Below, in pieces: positions 41,838 to 51,396 of a stretch of DNA of 64,000 bases. Position 1 is the first letter of the stretch, and the number at the start of each line of letters is the position of its first letter. The DNA is from Halonatronomonas sp051745085. GTDB lineage: Bacteria; Bacillota; Halanaerobiia; Halanaerobiales; Halarsenatibacteraceae. Made by a program: the position numbers and the translations under genes. The notes under the pieces are model-generated. The model searched no databases. It was not told the DNA's origin and worked only from the letters and a program-made list of their open reading frames with translations. The stretch is from positions 1-64,000 of the forward strand of contig JBNJDR010000001.1 in the NCBI GenBank assembly GCA_051745085.1, read 5' to 3'.

Positions 41838-44102
41838 TTATAACATCGAAAACGGATCAACATCAACTGATATATTTATTTTTTTATCTAACGAAGCCTG
41901 TAAAAACCTTTGAATTTCAGGCAAATAGGTTCTTCTTGCAGCAATACTTGGGAAAAAGCAGAGCAAATGATAGCGATAACTACCCCTTAACCTACTTAAA
42001 GGAGCAGAAGTTGGACCTAAATAATAAAATTTTTGGGAATATTTTGCTTGCATAAACTTTTCTACTTTATCTGCTGCCATAATCAATATACCCTCTGTTT
42101 CTGCCTGAAATAATATCCGGACCATCCGCGAAAAGGGTGGATAATTCAACTTAGATCTAATTTTTAGTTCCTGTTGATAGAAGTCTTTCCAGGAGGACTT
42201 AACGACGGCCTGGAGCGCATAATGCCCTGGATTGTAAGTCTGTATATATACATACCCTTTCTTATTTCCCCTCCCTGCTCTCCCCGCAACTTGAGTCAAA
42301 AGTTGATAGGTCCTTTCTGATGACCTAAAATCAGGTAAATTTAGAAGCAGATCGGTACCAAGCACTCCAACCAGCGTGATATTATGAAAATCATGACCCT
42401 TTGCGATCATCTGGGTCCCAATCAATATATCGATTTCTCCGGCATCAACTTTTTGCAGTATCTTCTTATGGCTGTTTTTCCCTCCGGTTGTATCTACATC
42501 CATCCGCGCCACAGCAGCAGAAGGAAATTCATCTTTTATCCTGGATTCTAACCTTTCTGTGCCGGAACCAAAATCCTGGAGTAAATCACTCTGACAGGCC
42601 GGACATTGAGGTGGGACCTGGCGGCTAAAATCGCAGTAATGACACTTCAACATGTTCTTCTGCCGGTGATATGTCAAAGTGATATCACAATCTGAACATT
42701 TAATAGCCTCTCCACATTCCTGGCAGAGGATAAATGATGCATATCCTCTTCTATTCAAAAAAAGCAAAGTTTGTTCTCCTTTGTTCAACCGGGACTCTAT
42801 GGCCTTTTTTAAATCACAACTGAGAATATCGTAATTATCTTGTTTAATCTCTTCCCTCATATCGATTAACTTCATCACCGGCATTTCCCCCTGCCCGGCC
42901 CGCTTTTTCAATGTAAGGTACTTATACAAACCTTCCCGGGCAAAATAATAACTTTCTAAAGATGGTGTTGCCGAACCCAGGAGGACTGGAGAATTATTTT
43001 GCTGAGCCCTCAGGACGGCAGCACCTCGAGCATGATAGTAAGGAAAGTTATTTTGTTTATAAGTATTTTCATGTTCTTCGTCTATGATAACTAACCCTAA
43101 ATTTTGAACAGGAGCAAATATGGCTGAACGGGCACCGATGATAATTTCAGCTTCACCTTTATATATCCGCTGCCATTCATCATATCGTTCCCCTTTGGCC
43201 AATCTACTATGCAGTACTGCCACCTTATCCCCATATCGGGCATAAAAAAAGTCAACCATATATGGGGTTAACGAAATTTCCGGTACTAACATGATGGCCT
43301 GCTTGTTCAAATTTATCGTTCTATCGATTAATTCCAGATAGACAGCGGTTTTACCACTTCCTGTAACACCATGCAGCAGAAAATTCTGATTCTCATCGAT
43401 ATCCAGAGCATGGCTCACTTCGGCTACCGCTTTATTTTGCTCAGTATTAAGCCGATGGTCGATTATTTCTCTAGTATTATCTAGTTCATAATCTGGCTGC
43501 CTGTGACTTACTTCATTGGATTTTATTATAAGGCTTTTATCTTCCAAACTATACAAAACTGATCGGGATACTGAAGCTCGATCGATCAATTCTGTAGCTT
43601 TAAGTAAAGCCTGACTTTCTTGCTGTAAAATCTGCAGAACTTTAACCTGAGCGGGCGCCTTATGCTTTAATTCTTCTATCTTATCTTCCAGTTCTTCCTT
43701 ATCAATATTCAACTTATAATTAATATAAGTCCGAAAACCTTCACCGCTTCCATCAACCCCGGCGGGTAATGCTGTATTTATAAAACCAAGCAAGCTACTA
43801 TTATAATATTCCGCCAGAAGTTTTAAGGTGTTAAGCAGTTCCTTTGAAAAAATTGGCTTCTGCCCGATAACCTTCTTTATCCGTTTGATCTTATTTTCTG
43901 AAATCTCAGCTGTTGAACTAATACCCACTATATATCCGCGGACATTCCTACGGCCGAAGGGAACCGTTACCGCTTGGCCCAACCTATAGTCAGTTATGTT
44001 TTTATTTTTTTCAGGAAAGTACGTAAAACTGCCTTTATCCCCTAAATGAGGAATATCTACTATTACATCTAAATACTTTATATCATTGGTCTGTGCCTGC
44101 AA
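41838..44102 (-). CDS. priA: Primosomal protein N' (replication restart helicase)
   Basis: Superfamily 2 helicase that reloads the replisome at abandoned forks. It has an N-terminal 3' DNA-binding domain (LDVIVDIPHLGDKGSFTY), Walker A GVTGSGKTAVY, DEEH box IDEEHENTYKQ, and two zinc knuckles made of eight cysteines from CQECGEAIKCSDC to CPACQSD. The start is ambiguous: GTG at 44111 lies inside the GGGGGTG ribosome site, so I prefer TTG at 44102, which is 8 bases after it. Length is about 754 aa. Confidence 0.95.
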   Translation of the reverse strand: MQAQTNDIKYLDVIVDIPHLGDKGSFTYFPEKNKNITDYRLGQAVTVPFGRRNVRGYIVGISSTAEISENKIKRIKKVIGQKPIFSKELLNTLKLLAEYYNSSLLGFINTALPAGVDGSGEGFRTYINYKLNIDKEELEDKIEELKHKAPAQVKVLQILQQESQALLKATELIDRASVSRSVLYSLEDKSLIIKSNEVSHRQPDYELDNTREIIDHRLNTEQNKAVAEVSHALDIDENQNFLLHGVTGSGKTAVYLELIDRTINLNKQAIMLVPEISLTPYMVDFFYARYGDKVAVLHSRLAKGERYDEWQRIYKGEAEIIIGARSAIFAPVQNLGLVIIDEEHENTYKQNNFPYYHARGAAVLRAQQNNSPVLLGSATPSLESYYFAREGLYKYLTLKKRAGQGEMPVMKLIDMREEIKQDNYDILSCDLKKAIESRLNKGEQTLLFLNRRGYASFILCQECGEAIKCSDCDITLTYHRQKNMLKCHYCDFSRQVPPQCPACQSDLLQDFGSGTERLESRIKDEFPSAAVARMDVDTTGGKNSHKKILQKVDAGEIDILIGTQMIAKGHDFHNITLVGVLGTDLLLNLPDFRSSERTYQLLTQVAGRAGRGNKKGYVYIQTYNPGHYALQAVVKSSWKDFYQQELKIRSKLNYPPFSRMVRILFQAETEGILIMAADKVEKFMQAKYSQKFYYLGPTSAPLSRLRGSYRYHLLCFFPSIAARRTYLPEIQRFLQASLDKKINISVDVDPFSML

Positions 44103-44157
44103 TATCAGCACCCCCTACCTCAGTCAATTTTACCTGATCTAATCAAACTATATTAAT

Positions 44158-44188
44158 AAAACCGGAGAATTTCGATTAAATTCTCCGG
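44158..44188 (-). terminator. Terminator after metK
   Basis: CCGGAGAATTT and AAATTCTCCGG form an 11-bp perfect stem with a 5-base loop, followed by TTTTATTAA on the minus strand. It isolates metK from priA, so priA must have its own promoter in 44103-44157; I see no convincing one. Confidence 0.85.
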
Positions 44189-44200
44189 CCTCTTCATGTT

Positions 44201-45376
44201 TTATAAAGATTCTCTAAGTGCTTCAGCTTTATCTGTTCTCTCCCAGGCAAGATCTAGATCAGGACGGCCGAAATGGCCGTAGCAGGCTACCTGCTGATAA
44301 ACAGGCTTTCGTAACTGCAATTTTTTAATAATTCTTGCTGGCCTTAAATCAAAATGTTCCCTAATTAATTCTATTAACTTTGCTTCTGATACTTTACCGG
44401 TCCCAAAAGTTTCTACCATAACAGAAAGGGGACGGGCTACTCCAATAGCATAAGATAACTGAACTTCACATTTATCGGCTAACCCTGCTGCAACAATATT
44501 TTTGGCTACATAACGAGCCGCATAAGATGCAGATCTATCAACTTTGGTAGCATCTTTGCCAGAGAAACAACCTCCTCCATGCCTGGATGCGCCTCCATAA
44601 GTATCAACGATAACCTTCCTGCCGGTCAAACCAGTATCTCCATGAGGGCCACCGATAACGAATCTTCCTGTCGGATTAATTAAATACTCTGTGTTCTTAT
44701 CCAGTAAATCTTCTGGGATTATAGCTTTAATAACATGTTCAATTATATCATCTTTAAGATCATCCATACTAATATCAGGATGATGTTGGGCTGAAACAAC
44801 TACTTTGTCAACTCGTATGGGAAGATCATTTTCATATTCGATGGTAACCTGGGTTTTCCCGTCAGGTCTTAAGTAATCTAAAATCTTATCTTTTCTAACC
44901 TGGGCCAAACGCTTCGCCAATTTATGGGCATAAGTTATAGCCAGCGGCATCAATTCTGGAGTTTCATTGGAAGCATAACCAAACATGATTCCCTGGTCTC
45001 CAGCTCCTAATTCTTCACTTTCACTGTCATCTCGCTTTTCTAAAGCCTTATCTACTCCCTGAGCTATATCTGAAGACTGTTCATCAATAGCTGTTAAAAC
45101 TCCACAAGTTTCACCATCGAAACCATATTTTGCTCTATTATATCCTATATCAACGATCTTCTTCCTAACCACATCAGTAATATCTATATAACATTCAGTT
45201 GAAATCTCACCTGTTACGAATACCAATCCTGTAGTCACCAGCGTTTCACAGGCAACCCTGGCATTAGGGTCACATGCTAAAATTTCGTCAAGAATTGCAT
45301 CAGAAATTTGATCTGCTATTTTATCAGGATGTCCTTCTGTTACAGATTCAGATGTTATAAAATAACTTCCAGCCAT
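44201..45376 (-). CDS. metK: S-adenosylmethionine synthetase
   Basis: Makes SAM from methionine and ATP. Family motifs include TSESVTEGHPDKIADQISD, GAGDQGIMFGYA, GRFVIGGPHGDTGLTGRKVI in parts, and GGGCFSGKDATKVDRS. At 391 aa the length is standard. It is a single-gene unit with its own promoter and terminator, set inside the otherwise conserved coaBC to priA interval. There is no SAM riboswitch, since only about 55 bases separate the -10 box from the ATG. Confidence 0.98.
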   Translation of the reverse strand: MAGSYFITSESVTEGHPDKIADQISDAILDEILACDPNARVACETLVTTGLVFVTGEISTECYIDITDVVRKKIVDIGYNRAKYGFDGETCGVLTAIDEQSSDIAQGVDKALEKRDDSESEELGAGDQGIMFGYASNETPELMPLAITYAHKLAKRLAQVRKDKILDYLRPDGKTQVTIEYENDLPIRVDKVVVSAQHHPDISMDDLKDDIIEHVIKAIIPEDLLDKNTEYLINPTGRFVIGGPHGDTGLTGRKVIVDTYGGASRHGGGCFSGKDATKVDRSASYAARYVAKNIVAAGLADKCEVQLSYAIGVARPLSVMVETFGTGKVSEAKLIELIREHFDLRPARIIKKLQLRKPVYQQVACYGHFGRPDLDLAWERTDKAEALRESL

Positions 45377-45425
45377 AATATTCTCCCTTCTTAGTATAAA
45401 TTACTATTTATTTGTATTTGAAAAT

Positions 45426-45454
45426 ATTCTAGCACAGGGATATAAACTTGTCAA
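45426..45454 (-). promoter_or_regulatory. Sigma-A promoter of metK
   Basis: A perfect TTGACA (45454-45449), a 17-base spacer and TAGAAT (45431-45426) on the minus strand, directly after the tldE stop codon. Confidence 0.85.
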
Positions 45455-46804
45455 TTATTCTCCCCCTACTGCCATCTTTTCTATAAATAATGAAGGCGAA
45501 CCAATGTGCCCTCTGCCTGGAGAACCCATCTCCAGATCATCACCAATCGCCACTACCAATTGTAATAACTCCAGGAAGTTACCTGAGATAGTAATCTGTT
45601 CTACAGGGTGGATCATTTTCCCGTCTTCCAGAAGATGTCCTTCAGCGCTTAAAGAAAAATCACCGGAAATAGCATTAGCTCCTGAATGTAAACCCTGTAA
45701 ATCAGTGATTAATAAAACTTTTCCAGCTTGCTGCTGCAATTGTTCCAAAGAATGGCTGCCGGGTTTAATATATAAGTTCGTCGGAGCAATTCCGACTGAG
45801 CTCTTATGAGACCCTCTGTAAGCATTACCGGTAGAATTAACGCCATCTCTCCGGGCAGTTTTCAAGTTATAAAGGTATGTAGTTAAAATACCGTTGCTTA
45901 TAACTTCTTTTTTAGAAGTAGGAAAACCTTCTGAATCAAACGATGTCGTTCTTAAGCCTTCAGCATAAAAAGGATCATCTACTAGAGTCAAATTATCTAC
46001 TCCCACTTTTCTATTTAATTTGCCTTTAAACAAGGATAATCCTTTCTGCACATTTTCAGCTGAAAGGGTAGAAGCATACGTTTCTAATAAATCCCCGGCT
46101 ACATCATTTCGAAGGATAACCGGATACTCTCCCGATTTAATCGACTTAGCACCCAGCTTAACCACTGCTTCATTCGCTACTTTTTCCGCCAACTTATGGG
46201 GTTCAAAATCGGCAAATTTTCTTTGTACCAAAATCTTTCCTGCTGACTTCTTGTCTCTATCTCCTGCTGCTACAACGGAAAGGTATAAATATGCTAGTTG
46301 ACTTATATTGCTTAAGTTCAAGCCAAAACTACTGGCTAATTCTTCCTCCAGCATTAAATCAGCATATAAACAGTAATTAACTACTTCTATTTTATCATCA
46401 ACAGCATAAGCAGCTTCTTCTAATTCTTTAACAAGTTCGATCTTATCCTCAGGAGATATTTCAAAAAAATTATCATGTTCAATATTTACTTCAGGGTATT
46501 CATCTGCTCCTGGATAAATTTCTCCCTCTTCTTTATCTATGATTTCAGCATTTTCTTTCGCTTTTGTAACTAAAAAATCCAGTTCTTCCTCGGCCAATAT
46601 CTCGGTATATGAGTACCCCATCTTCCCGTTGTATAAACCTCTAAAAGCAAAACCGTCATCATCATTGAGAGCATAGTGATCTACTTCTCCTTTAAAGACA
46701 CGCAGATCAATACTGGAGTTTTTATTCCGATATAATTCCACATCAGAAAAACCAACTTTCTTTGCTTCTACAAATAATTTATCCTTAAATTCTTCGAATT
46801 TCAT
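45455..46804 (-). CDS. tldE: TldE/PmbA subunit of the TldD/E metalloprotease
   Basis: Non-catalytic partner of TldD. The pair forms a barrel-shaped protease that degrades unfolded peptides and, in other bacteria, matures microcin B17 and degrades the CcdA antitoxin. Its fold shows in the repeats shared with TldD and segments such as AYRGSHKSSVGIAPTNLYI and the SGNFLELLQLVVAIGDDLE C-terminus. It lacks the HExxxH motif. The start at 46804 is 4 bases after tldD; an earlier in-frame codon at 46834 overlaps tldD. Product about 449 aa. Confidence 0.9.
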   Translation of the reverse strand: MKFEEFKDKLFVEAKKVGFSDVELYRNKNSSIDLRVFKGEVDHYALNDDDGFAFRGLYNGKMGYSYTEILAEEELDFLVTKAKENAEIIDKEEGEIYPGADEYPEVNIEHDNFFEISPEDKIELVKELEEAAYAVDDKIEVVNYCLYADLMLEEELASSFGLNLSNISQLAYLYLSVVAAGDRDKKSAGKILVQRKFADFEPHKLAEKVANEAVVKLGAKSIKSGEYPVILRNDVAGDLLETYASTLSAENVQKGLSLFKGKLNRKVGVDNLTLVDDPFYAEGLRTTSFDSEGFPTSKKEVISNGILTTYLYNLKTARRDGVNSTGNAYRGSHKSSVGIAPTNLYIKPGSHSLEQLQQQAGKVLLITDLQGLHSGANAISGDFSLSAEGHLLEDGKMIHPVEQITISGNFLELLQLVVAIGDDLEMGSPGRGHIGSPSLFIEKMAVGGE

Positions 46805-46808
46805 CGGT

Positions 46809-48200
46809 TTACTCACCACCCTTTCGGCCACCAACTGTTAATTCCGAGACCCTTATCATCGGTTGACCAACATTAGTCGGTACAGCTCCACTAATCGAAC
46901 CGCATACCCCCTGTTCGTGAGCTAAGTTATCGCCAACCATATCAATCTTTTTCAAGATATCTTCTCCTTTGCCGATCAAAGTGGCGCCTCTAACAGGTTC
47001 GGCAATTTTCCCGGCCTTGATCAAATATCCCTCCTGAACGTTAAAGTTAAACTCACCGGTAGAAGGATCAACAGAACCGCCCCCCATTTTACTGGCATAT
47101 AAACCATAATCAACACTATTTATAATGTCACCGACAGAACTCTCTCCAGCAGCGATGAAAGTATTGGTCATCCTGGAGGTAGGTGCATATTTATAACTTT
47201 CTCTCCGCCCTGAACCAGTTGGATCCATATTCATCCTTCGCCCATTCAGCCTATCAACCAGGTAACCCTGAAGAATTCCATCCTTAATCAACACATTTTT
47301 TTGCATTTCTAAGCCTTCATCATCAAAATTTTGAGAGCCCCATGAATTCGGAATCGTTCCGTCATCAATAGCAGTAACCAAATCACTAGCAATCTGATCA
47401 CCTAATCTATCGGCAAAAACTGAAGTATTTTTAGCTACCGAAGTCGCTTCCAAACTGTGACCGCAGGCTTCATGAAATATAACTCCGCCAAAACCATTAT
47501 CAATAATTACAGGCATCCTTCCCCCAGGTGCATAATCCGCCTTGATCATGGTGGTAGCTATTCGGGCTGCTTCTCGAGCATATTCTTTAATATCAACTTG
47601 ATCATAAAATTCGAAACCCATATGAGCTCCAGGGGCAAAAGAACCAGTTTGCTTTTCATCACCTAAAGCAGCAACTGCCGATATTGCCAATCTCGTCCTT
47701 ACTCTCGTATCGGTAACATAATCACCCTCTGAATTTATAAATAAAATATCCTGATTCTTATCAAAATAATTGATCACTACCTGCTGGATTAGATCATCAT
47801 AATTACTAGCTGTATTATAAGCTAATTTCATTAGATCAAGTTTATCCTGTTGGTTTACCTGATCAGGAGCTATCTTAATGAGGTGGTTATTCAAAGACCT
47901 TTTAGCCTCACTACTTTTAACCTGCAGATTACGCCCTCCCTGTAAAGCATTAGAAGCTTTTTGGGCTAGATGTAAAAGTGTCCCCTTATCCGTATTACTG
48001 GTATAGGCATAGATAGAGTTATATTTATCGAATATCCTTAATCCTAAACCATAATCAGTACCACTATTAGCCTCATCTACGGCGCCCCCGATCATTTTAA
48101 TGCTGTTACTTACTGACTTTTCTACAAAAATTTCTGCATAATCCCCTCCGGAAGCTAGAGATTCATCTAATACCTGGGTCAAAAGTGATTTATCTATCAT
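46809..48200 (-). CDS. tldD: TldD metalloprotease catalytic subunit
   Basis: Zinc protease subunit of 463 aa. The HExxxH zinc motif is in FHEACGHSLEA, followed by the third-ligand region near the C-terminus (VCGSISGAVPTNVGQPMIRV). RMTNTFIAAGES and GGSVDPSTGEFNFNVQEGY are typical TldD segments. It overlaps the end of lgt by 11 bases and precedes tldE. No bacteriocin precursor gene is visible nearby, so its natural substrates here are unknown. Confidence 0.94.
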   Translation of the reverse strand: MIDKSLLTQVLDESLASGGDYAEIFVEKSVSNSIKMIGGAVDEANSGTDYGLGLRIFDKYNSIYAYTSNTDKGTLLHLAQKASNALQGGRNLQVKSSEAKRSLNNHLIKIAPDQVNQQDKLDLMKLAYNTASNYDDLIQQVVINYFDKNQDILFINSEGDYVTDTRVRTRLAISAVAALGDEKQTGSFAPGAHMGFEFYDQVDIKEYAREAARIATTMIKADYAPGGRMPVIIDNGFGGVIFHEACGHSLEATSVAKNTSVFADRLGDQIASDLVTAIDDGTIPNSWGSQNFDDEGLEMQKNVLIKDGILQGYLVDRLNGRRMNMDPTGSGRRESYKYAPTSRMTNTFIAAGESSVGDIINSVDYGLYASKMGGGSVDPSTGEFNFNVQEGYLIKAGKIAEPVRGATLIGKGEDILKKIDMVGDNLAHEQGVCGSISGAVPTNVGQPMIRVSELTVGGRKGGE

Positions 48201-48969
48201 TTATCTTCTCCTCTCCCCTGCGGCTGGCATAATAAAATAAAGCCCCAGCTGCTAATATCAATATAATACTAACCAACCTGGCAACCTGAATATCGCCTAA
48301 ATAAAGGCTGTCCGCGCGTAAATCTTCTATTACAAATCTTCCTAGAGAATATCCTGCTAAATATATAGCAAGTGCTTGACCTGGTTTATAAACTTTTGAT
48401 TTTATAAAAATTATTAAGATAATAAAAATGAAAAAATTCCATATTGATTCATATAAAAAAGTAGGCTGATAATATGTCCCGTTAATCAGCATGCCTTCCT
48501 GGATGAATTCCGGCAGCCAGGCTAAAGTTTCCGGGTCAACAGCTCTCCCATAAGCTTCTTGATTAAAAAAATTGCCCCATCTACCGATGCTCTGACCCAG
48601 GACAAAAGCAGGAGCTAATATATCAATCGTCTGCAAAAATGACAGGTCTTTTTTCTTAATAAAAAAGTACGTATAAATTAGACCTACAATTAATCCACCA
48701 TGAATGGCCAGACCGCCTGAGCGAAAATTTAAAATTTCCCCGGGTTCACTTAAATAATAAGATAAGTTAAATAAGACAAAATAAAGCCTGGCTCCTACCA
48801 GGCCCAGAGGCAAACCAAATAGAAGAAAGTCTATCCAGGTATCCAGGTCATAGCCTTTATCTTTGCCCAGCCAGGTAACTACAGCCAGACCAAGCAAAAT
48901 ACCCGAAACTATGAAAATTGCATACCACATTATCGGAATAGGTCCAAGATTAAAAGCAACTCTATCCAT
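48190..48969 (-). CDS. lgt: Prolipoprotein diacylglyceryl transferase
   Basis: Attaches diacylglycerol to the lipobox cysteine of prolipoproteins, the first step of lipoprotein maturation. It is a polytopic membrane protein of 259 aa with about seven hydrophobic segments. The signature region contains GLAIHGGLIVG and GRWGNFFNQEAYG (Arg and Asn essential in relatives), and RFVIEDLRAD near the C-terminus. It overlaps coaBC and tldD. Together with lnt (53129-54667) it allows triacylated lipoproteins. Confidence 0.96.
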   Translation of the reverse strand: MDRVAFNLGPIPIMWYAIFIVSGILLGLAVVTWLGKDKGYDLDTWIDFLLFGLPLGLVGARLYFVLFNLSYYLSEPGEILNFRSGGLAIHGGLIVGLIYTYFFIKKKDLSFLQTIDILAPAFVLGQSIGRWGNFFNQEAYGRAVDPETLAWLPEFIQEGMLINGTYYQPTFLYESIWNFFIFIILIIFIKSKVYKPGQALAIYLAGYSLGRFVIEDLRADSLYLGDIQVARLVSIILILAAGALFYYASRRGEEKINDR

Positions 48970-50167
48970 CTGTATCCCTCAATTCTAATCCAACTTTAAG
49001 TTGATCTAAAATTAAATCAGCTAACTCTTCTTTTGGTCTTAACGAAATATAAATTTCGTCTTTTTCAGTAAATAAGATCGCTTCATTTTTATCACTGGCA
49101 AAGCCAATATCTTCTCGAGAAATATCATTAGCAATAAGTATATCTAAATTCTTATCTTTGAATTTTTGCCTGGCATTTTTAAGAAGTTCAGAACTTTCCG
49201 CAGCAAATCCAACTATTTTTTGTTCTATTGTTTTTACCTCGTTTAATTTTTTTATTATATCAGGATTTTTCGTCATTTCTATAGTTAAAGTATCAGAACT
49301 TGATTTTTTTAATTTGTCTTTTCGCCTGGAAATTGGACGATAATCTGCTACGGCAGCGGCCATTATTGCTGCATCAGCAGTCGGAAAATGAAGTTGCGCC
49401 GCTTCAGCCATCTCTTCAGCAGAATTAACTTTAATTAATTTTACCCCAGATGGAGCTGCCAAATGAGTAGGGCCTGAGATTAAGGTTACCTCAGCGCCTC
49501 TAGCCCTTGCTCGTTGAGCTAAAGCATAGCCCATTTTGCCGGTAGAATAGTTGGAAAAATACCGAACTGGATCAAATGCTTCTCTTGTAGGTCCAGCAGT
49601 AATCATTAAATGCTTCCCTAAAAGATCTGAATTGGTCAATCTCTTCTTGATTTCCTCTATAAGCTCCTCAGGTTCAGGAAGTCTTCCTCCACCTTCATAA
49701 CCACAAGCAAGATAACCTTCTCCTGGTTCTAAAACGATATATCCTTTTTGCTTTAATGCTTCAATATTTTGTTGAACCACCTGATTATCATACATATTAA
49801 CATTCATAGCTGGCGCAATCATTATTTGGGCTCTGCTTGCCATAACAATTGCAGAAAGTAAATCATCAGCAACACCAGAAGCTATTTTACCTATAAAATT
49901 ACCGGTAGCAGGAGCAAGTAAGATTAAATCGGCATTATCAGCTAAAGAAATATGCTTAACGTCATGTTTTTTGGGGGGGCTAAACATGTTATCTTCGACA
50001 GGATTATGAGTTAAAGCTCTAAAAGTGACCGGAGAAATAAATTCTTTCGCTGCTTCAGTCATAACTACATTTACATTGAATCCTGCTTTTGTTAAACCAC
50101 TGGCAACATAAGCCATCTTATAAGCTGCTATCCCTCCGGTGATTCCTAATAAGATATTTGGACGCAT
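48962..50167 (-). CDS. coaBC: Bifunctional PPC synthetase / PPC decarboxylase
   Basis: Joins cysteine to 4'-phosphopantothenate with CTP (CoaB), then decarboxylates it with FMN (CoaC). The N-terminal flavoprotein domain has LLGITGGIAAYK, PAMNVNMYDN and ACGYEGGGRLPEP with the catalytic Cys. The C-terminal synthetase has TAGPTREAFDPVRYFSNYS and a Lys-rich CTP site. At 401 aa it is typical. The gmk-rpoZ-coaBC order is conserved with Bacillus. Confidence 0.97.
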   Translation of the reverse strand: MRPNILLGITGGIAAYKMAYVASGLTKAGFNVNVVMTEAAKEFISPVTFRALTHNPVEDNMFSPPKKHDVKHISLADNADLILLAPATGNFIGKIASGVADDLLSAIVMASRAQIMIAPAMNVNMYDNQVVQQNIEALKQKGYIVLEPGEGYLACGYEGGGRLPEPEELIEEIKKRLTNSDLLGKHLMITAGPTREAFDPVRYFSNYSTGKMGYALAQRARARGAEVTLISGPTHLAAPSGVKLIKVNSAEEMAEAAQLHFPTADAAIMAAAVADYRPISRRKDKLKKSSSDTLTIEMTKNPDIIKKLNEVKTIEQKIVGFAAESSELLKNARQKFKDKNLDILIANDISREDIGFASDKNEAILFTEKDEIYISLRPKEELADLILDQLKVGLELRDTDG

Positions 50168-50178
50168 GTTAAGTCCTC

Positions 50179-50400
50179 CTAATTCATTTTATCTTCACTA
50201 ACTTTCTCATATTTCAACTTGCCAGCCTGAATTTCCTCTAAACTTCTTGATACTGGTTTGTTGCCTTTATACTTTTCATCAGGCATCAATTGGCGACCAC
50301 CGTTATTAATATTTCTAGCTCTTTTTGCTGCCATTATAATCACCGTAAAAGGACTATCAGCTTTATCTTTTAAATCATTTAAGGAAGGTCTAGCTATCAT
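50179..50400 (-). CDS. rpoZ: RNA polymerase omega subunit
   Basis: Small subunit that helps assemble RNA polymerase by holding beta'. MIARPSLNDLKD at the start and IIMAAKRARNIN (the conserved AARRARQI-like element) identify it. Start is ATG at 50400, with GGAGG 10 bases upstream; the earlier GTG at 50409 abuts that site. Product 73 aa. It overlaps the end of gmk by 11 bases. Confidence 0.95.
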   Translation of the reverse strand: MIARPSLNDLKDKADSPFTVIIMAAKRARNINNGGRQLMPDEKYKGNKPVSRSLEEIQAGKLKYEKVSEDKMN

Positions 50401-50977
50401 CTTGATCACGCCTCCGTTTCTCTTTTTTTATGATCTCTATAATTTCATCTGCAGCTTTTTCAACTTCATCATTAACAACTTTATAATCATATTTATTCGC
50501 TTCGGACATTTCTGAACGGGCATTTCGCAAGCGGACTGCTCGAACAGCTTCTGATTCCGAAGCTCTTTTCTTTAAGCGCTCCTTTAATTCATCAAAAGAT
50601 GGAGGTGTTAAAAAAATATAGACCGTATCCGACTCAGAAAATTCTTTTTTAACCTGTCTCGCCCCGTTAATATCGATCTCCAATATTATATCTTTACCTT
50701 CTGCTAAGGCTTCCTCAACAAACTTCTTCGGAGTACCATAATAATTGCCATGAACACAAGCGGTTTCAATAAAACCATCATCATCTTTGTATTCTTTAAA
50801 CTCTTTATTGGAGACGAAATAATAATCTTCGCCATCCACCTCTCCCGGCCGTGGCTCGCGTGTGGTCATCGAAACAGAATATTCAATATCCTGATATTTA
50901 TCAAAAATTTTATCTAAAACTGTACCTTTACCAACACCCGAAGGGCCTGATAAAACAAACAGAATACCCTTTTTCAT
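50390..50977 (-). CDS. gmk: Guanylate kinase
   Basis: Phosphorylates GMP to GDP. The P-loop is GPSGVGKGT near residue 10, followed by SVSMTTREPRPGEVDGEDY, the GMP-binding region. The start is ATG at 50977 with GGGGTGG upstream; the long N-terminal extension to 51067 overlaps remA and is not expected. The product is 195 aa, as usual. It follows remA by 16 bases. Confidence 0.97.
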   Translation of the reverse strand: MKKGILFVLSGPSGVGKGTVLDKIFDKYQDIEYSVSMTTREPRPGEVDGEDYYFVSNKEFKEYKDDDGFIETACVHGNYYGTPKKFVEEALAEGKDIILEIDINGARQVKKEFSESDTVYIFLTPPSFDELKERLKKRASESEAVRAVRLRNARSEMSEANKYDYKVVNDEVEKAADEIIEIIKKEKRRRDQDDS

Positions 50978-50993
50978 AAACCCACCCCTTATC

Positions 50994-51251
50994 TTATTCT
51001 TCTTTGTCAGAACTATCTCCCAGCCTGTGAGAAACGGTTTCCGGTTGTATCGCAGAAAGAACCACATGATCGCTATCGGTTATAATAACCGCTCGAGTTC
51101 TTCGACCATACGTGGCATCAATCAACATACCTTTTTCTCTGGCTTCTTGAATTATTCTTTTAATAGGAGCTGATTCTGGGCTAACTACAGCAATAACTCT
51201 ATTACCCGCAACTATATTGCCAAAACCTATATTTATTAACTTAACAGTCAT
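50994..51251 (-). CDS. remA: RemA family DNA-binding regulator (DUF370)
   Basis: In Bacillus RemA activates biofilm matrix and osmoprotection genes by wrapping DNA as a ring-shaped oligomer. The 85 aa product begins MTVKLINIGFGNIVAGNRVIAVVS and has the family core IIQEAREKGMLIDATYGRRTRAVI. Start at 51251 follows AGGAGG. It is always close to gmk in Firmicutes. Its targets in this organism are unknown; a possible role in osmotic responses would fit a salt-dwelling host, but this is inferred. Confidence 0.95.
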   Translation of the reverse strand: MTVKLINIGFGNIVAGNRVIAVVSPESAPIKRIIQEAREKGMLIDATYGRRTRAVIITDSDHVVLSAIQPETVSHRLGDSSDKEE

Positions 51252-51347
51252 GATAAAACCTCCTAGATATATGTAAAAGCTTTCTAACAATGATAACATA
51301 TAGACCTTCATTTTACAAGAATCTCAAAACAAACCGCATGGTTTGGA

Positions 51348-51376
51348 TTGACTAAGCAAACATATTAATCTATACT
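51348..51376 (+). promoter_or_regulatory. Sigma-A promoter of rqcH
   Basis: TTGACT (51348-51353), a 17-base spacer and TATACT (51371-51376), 20 bases before the ATG, with GAGGTG as ribosome site between them. Confidence 0.8.
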
Positions 51377-51396
51377 TATTTAAGAGGTGATAAACA

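Noticed and set aside
45377..45454. SAM riboswitch before metK
   Set aside because: The leader is only about 50 bases long and lacks the conserved aptamer blocks; a plain sigma-A promoter fits.
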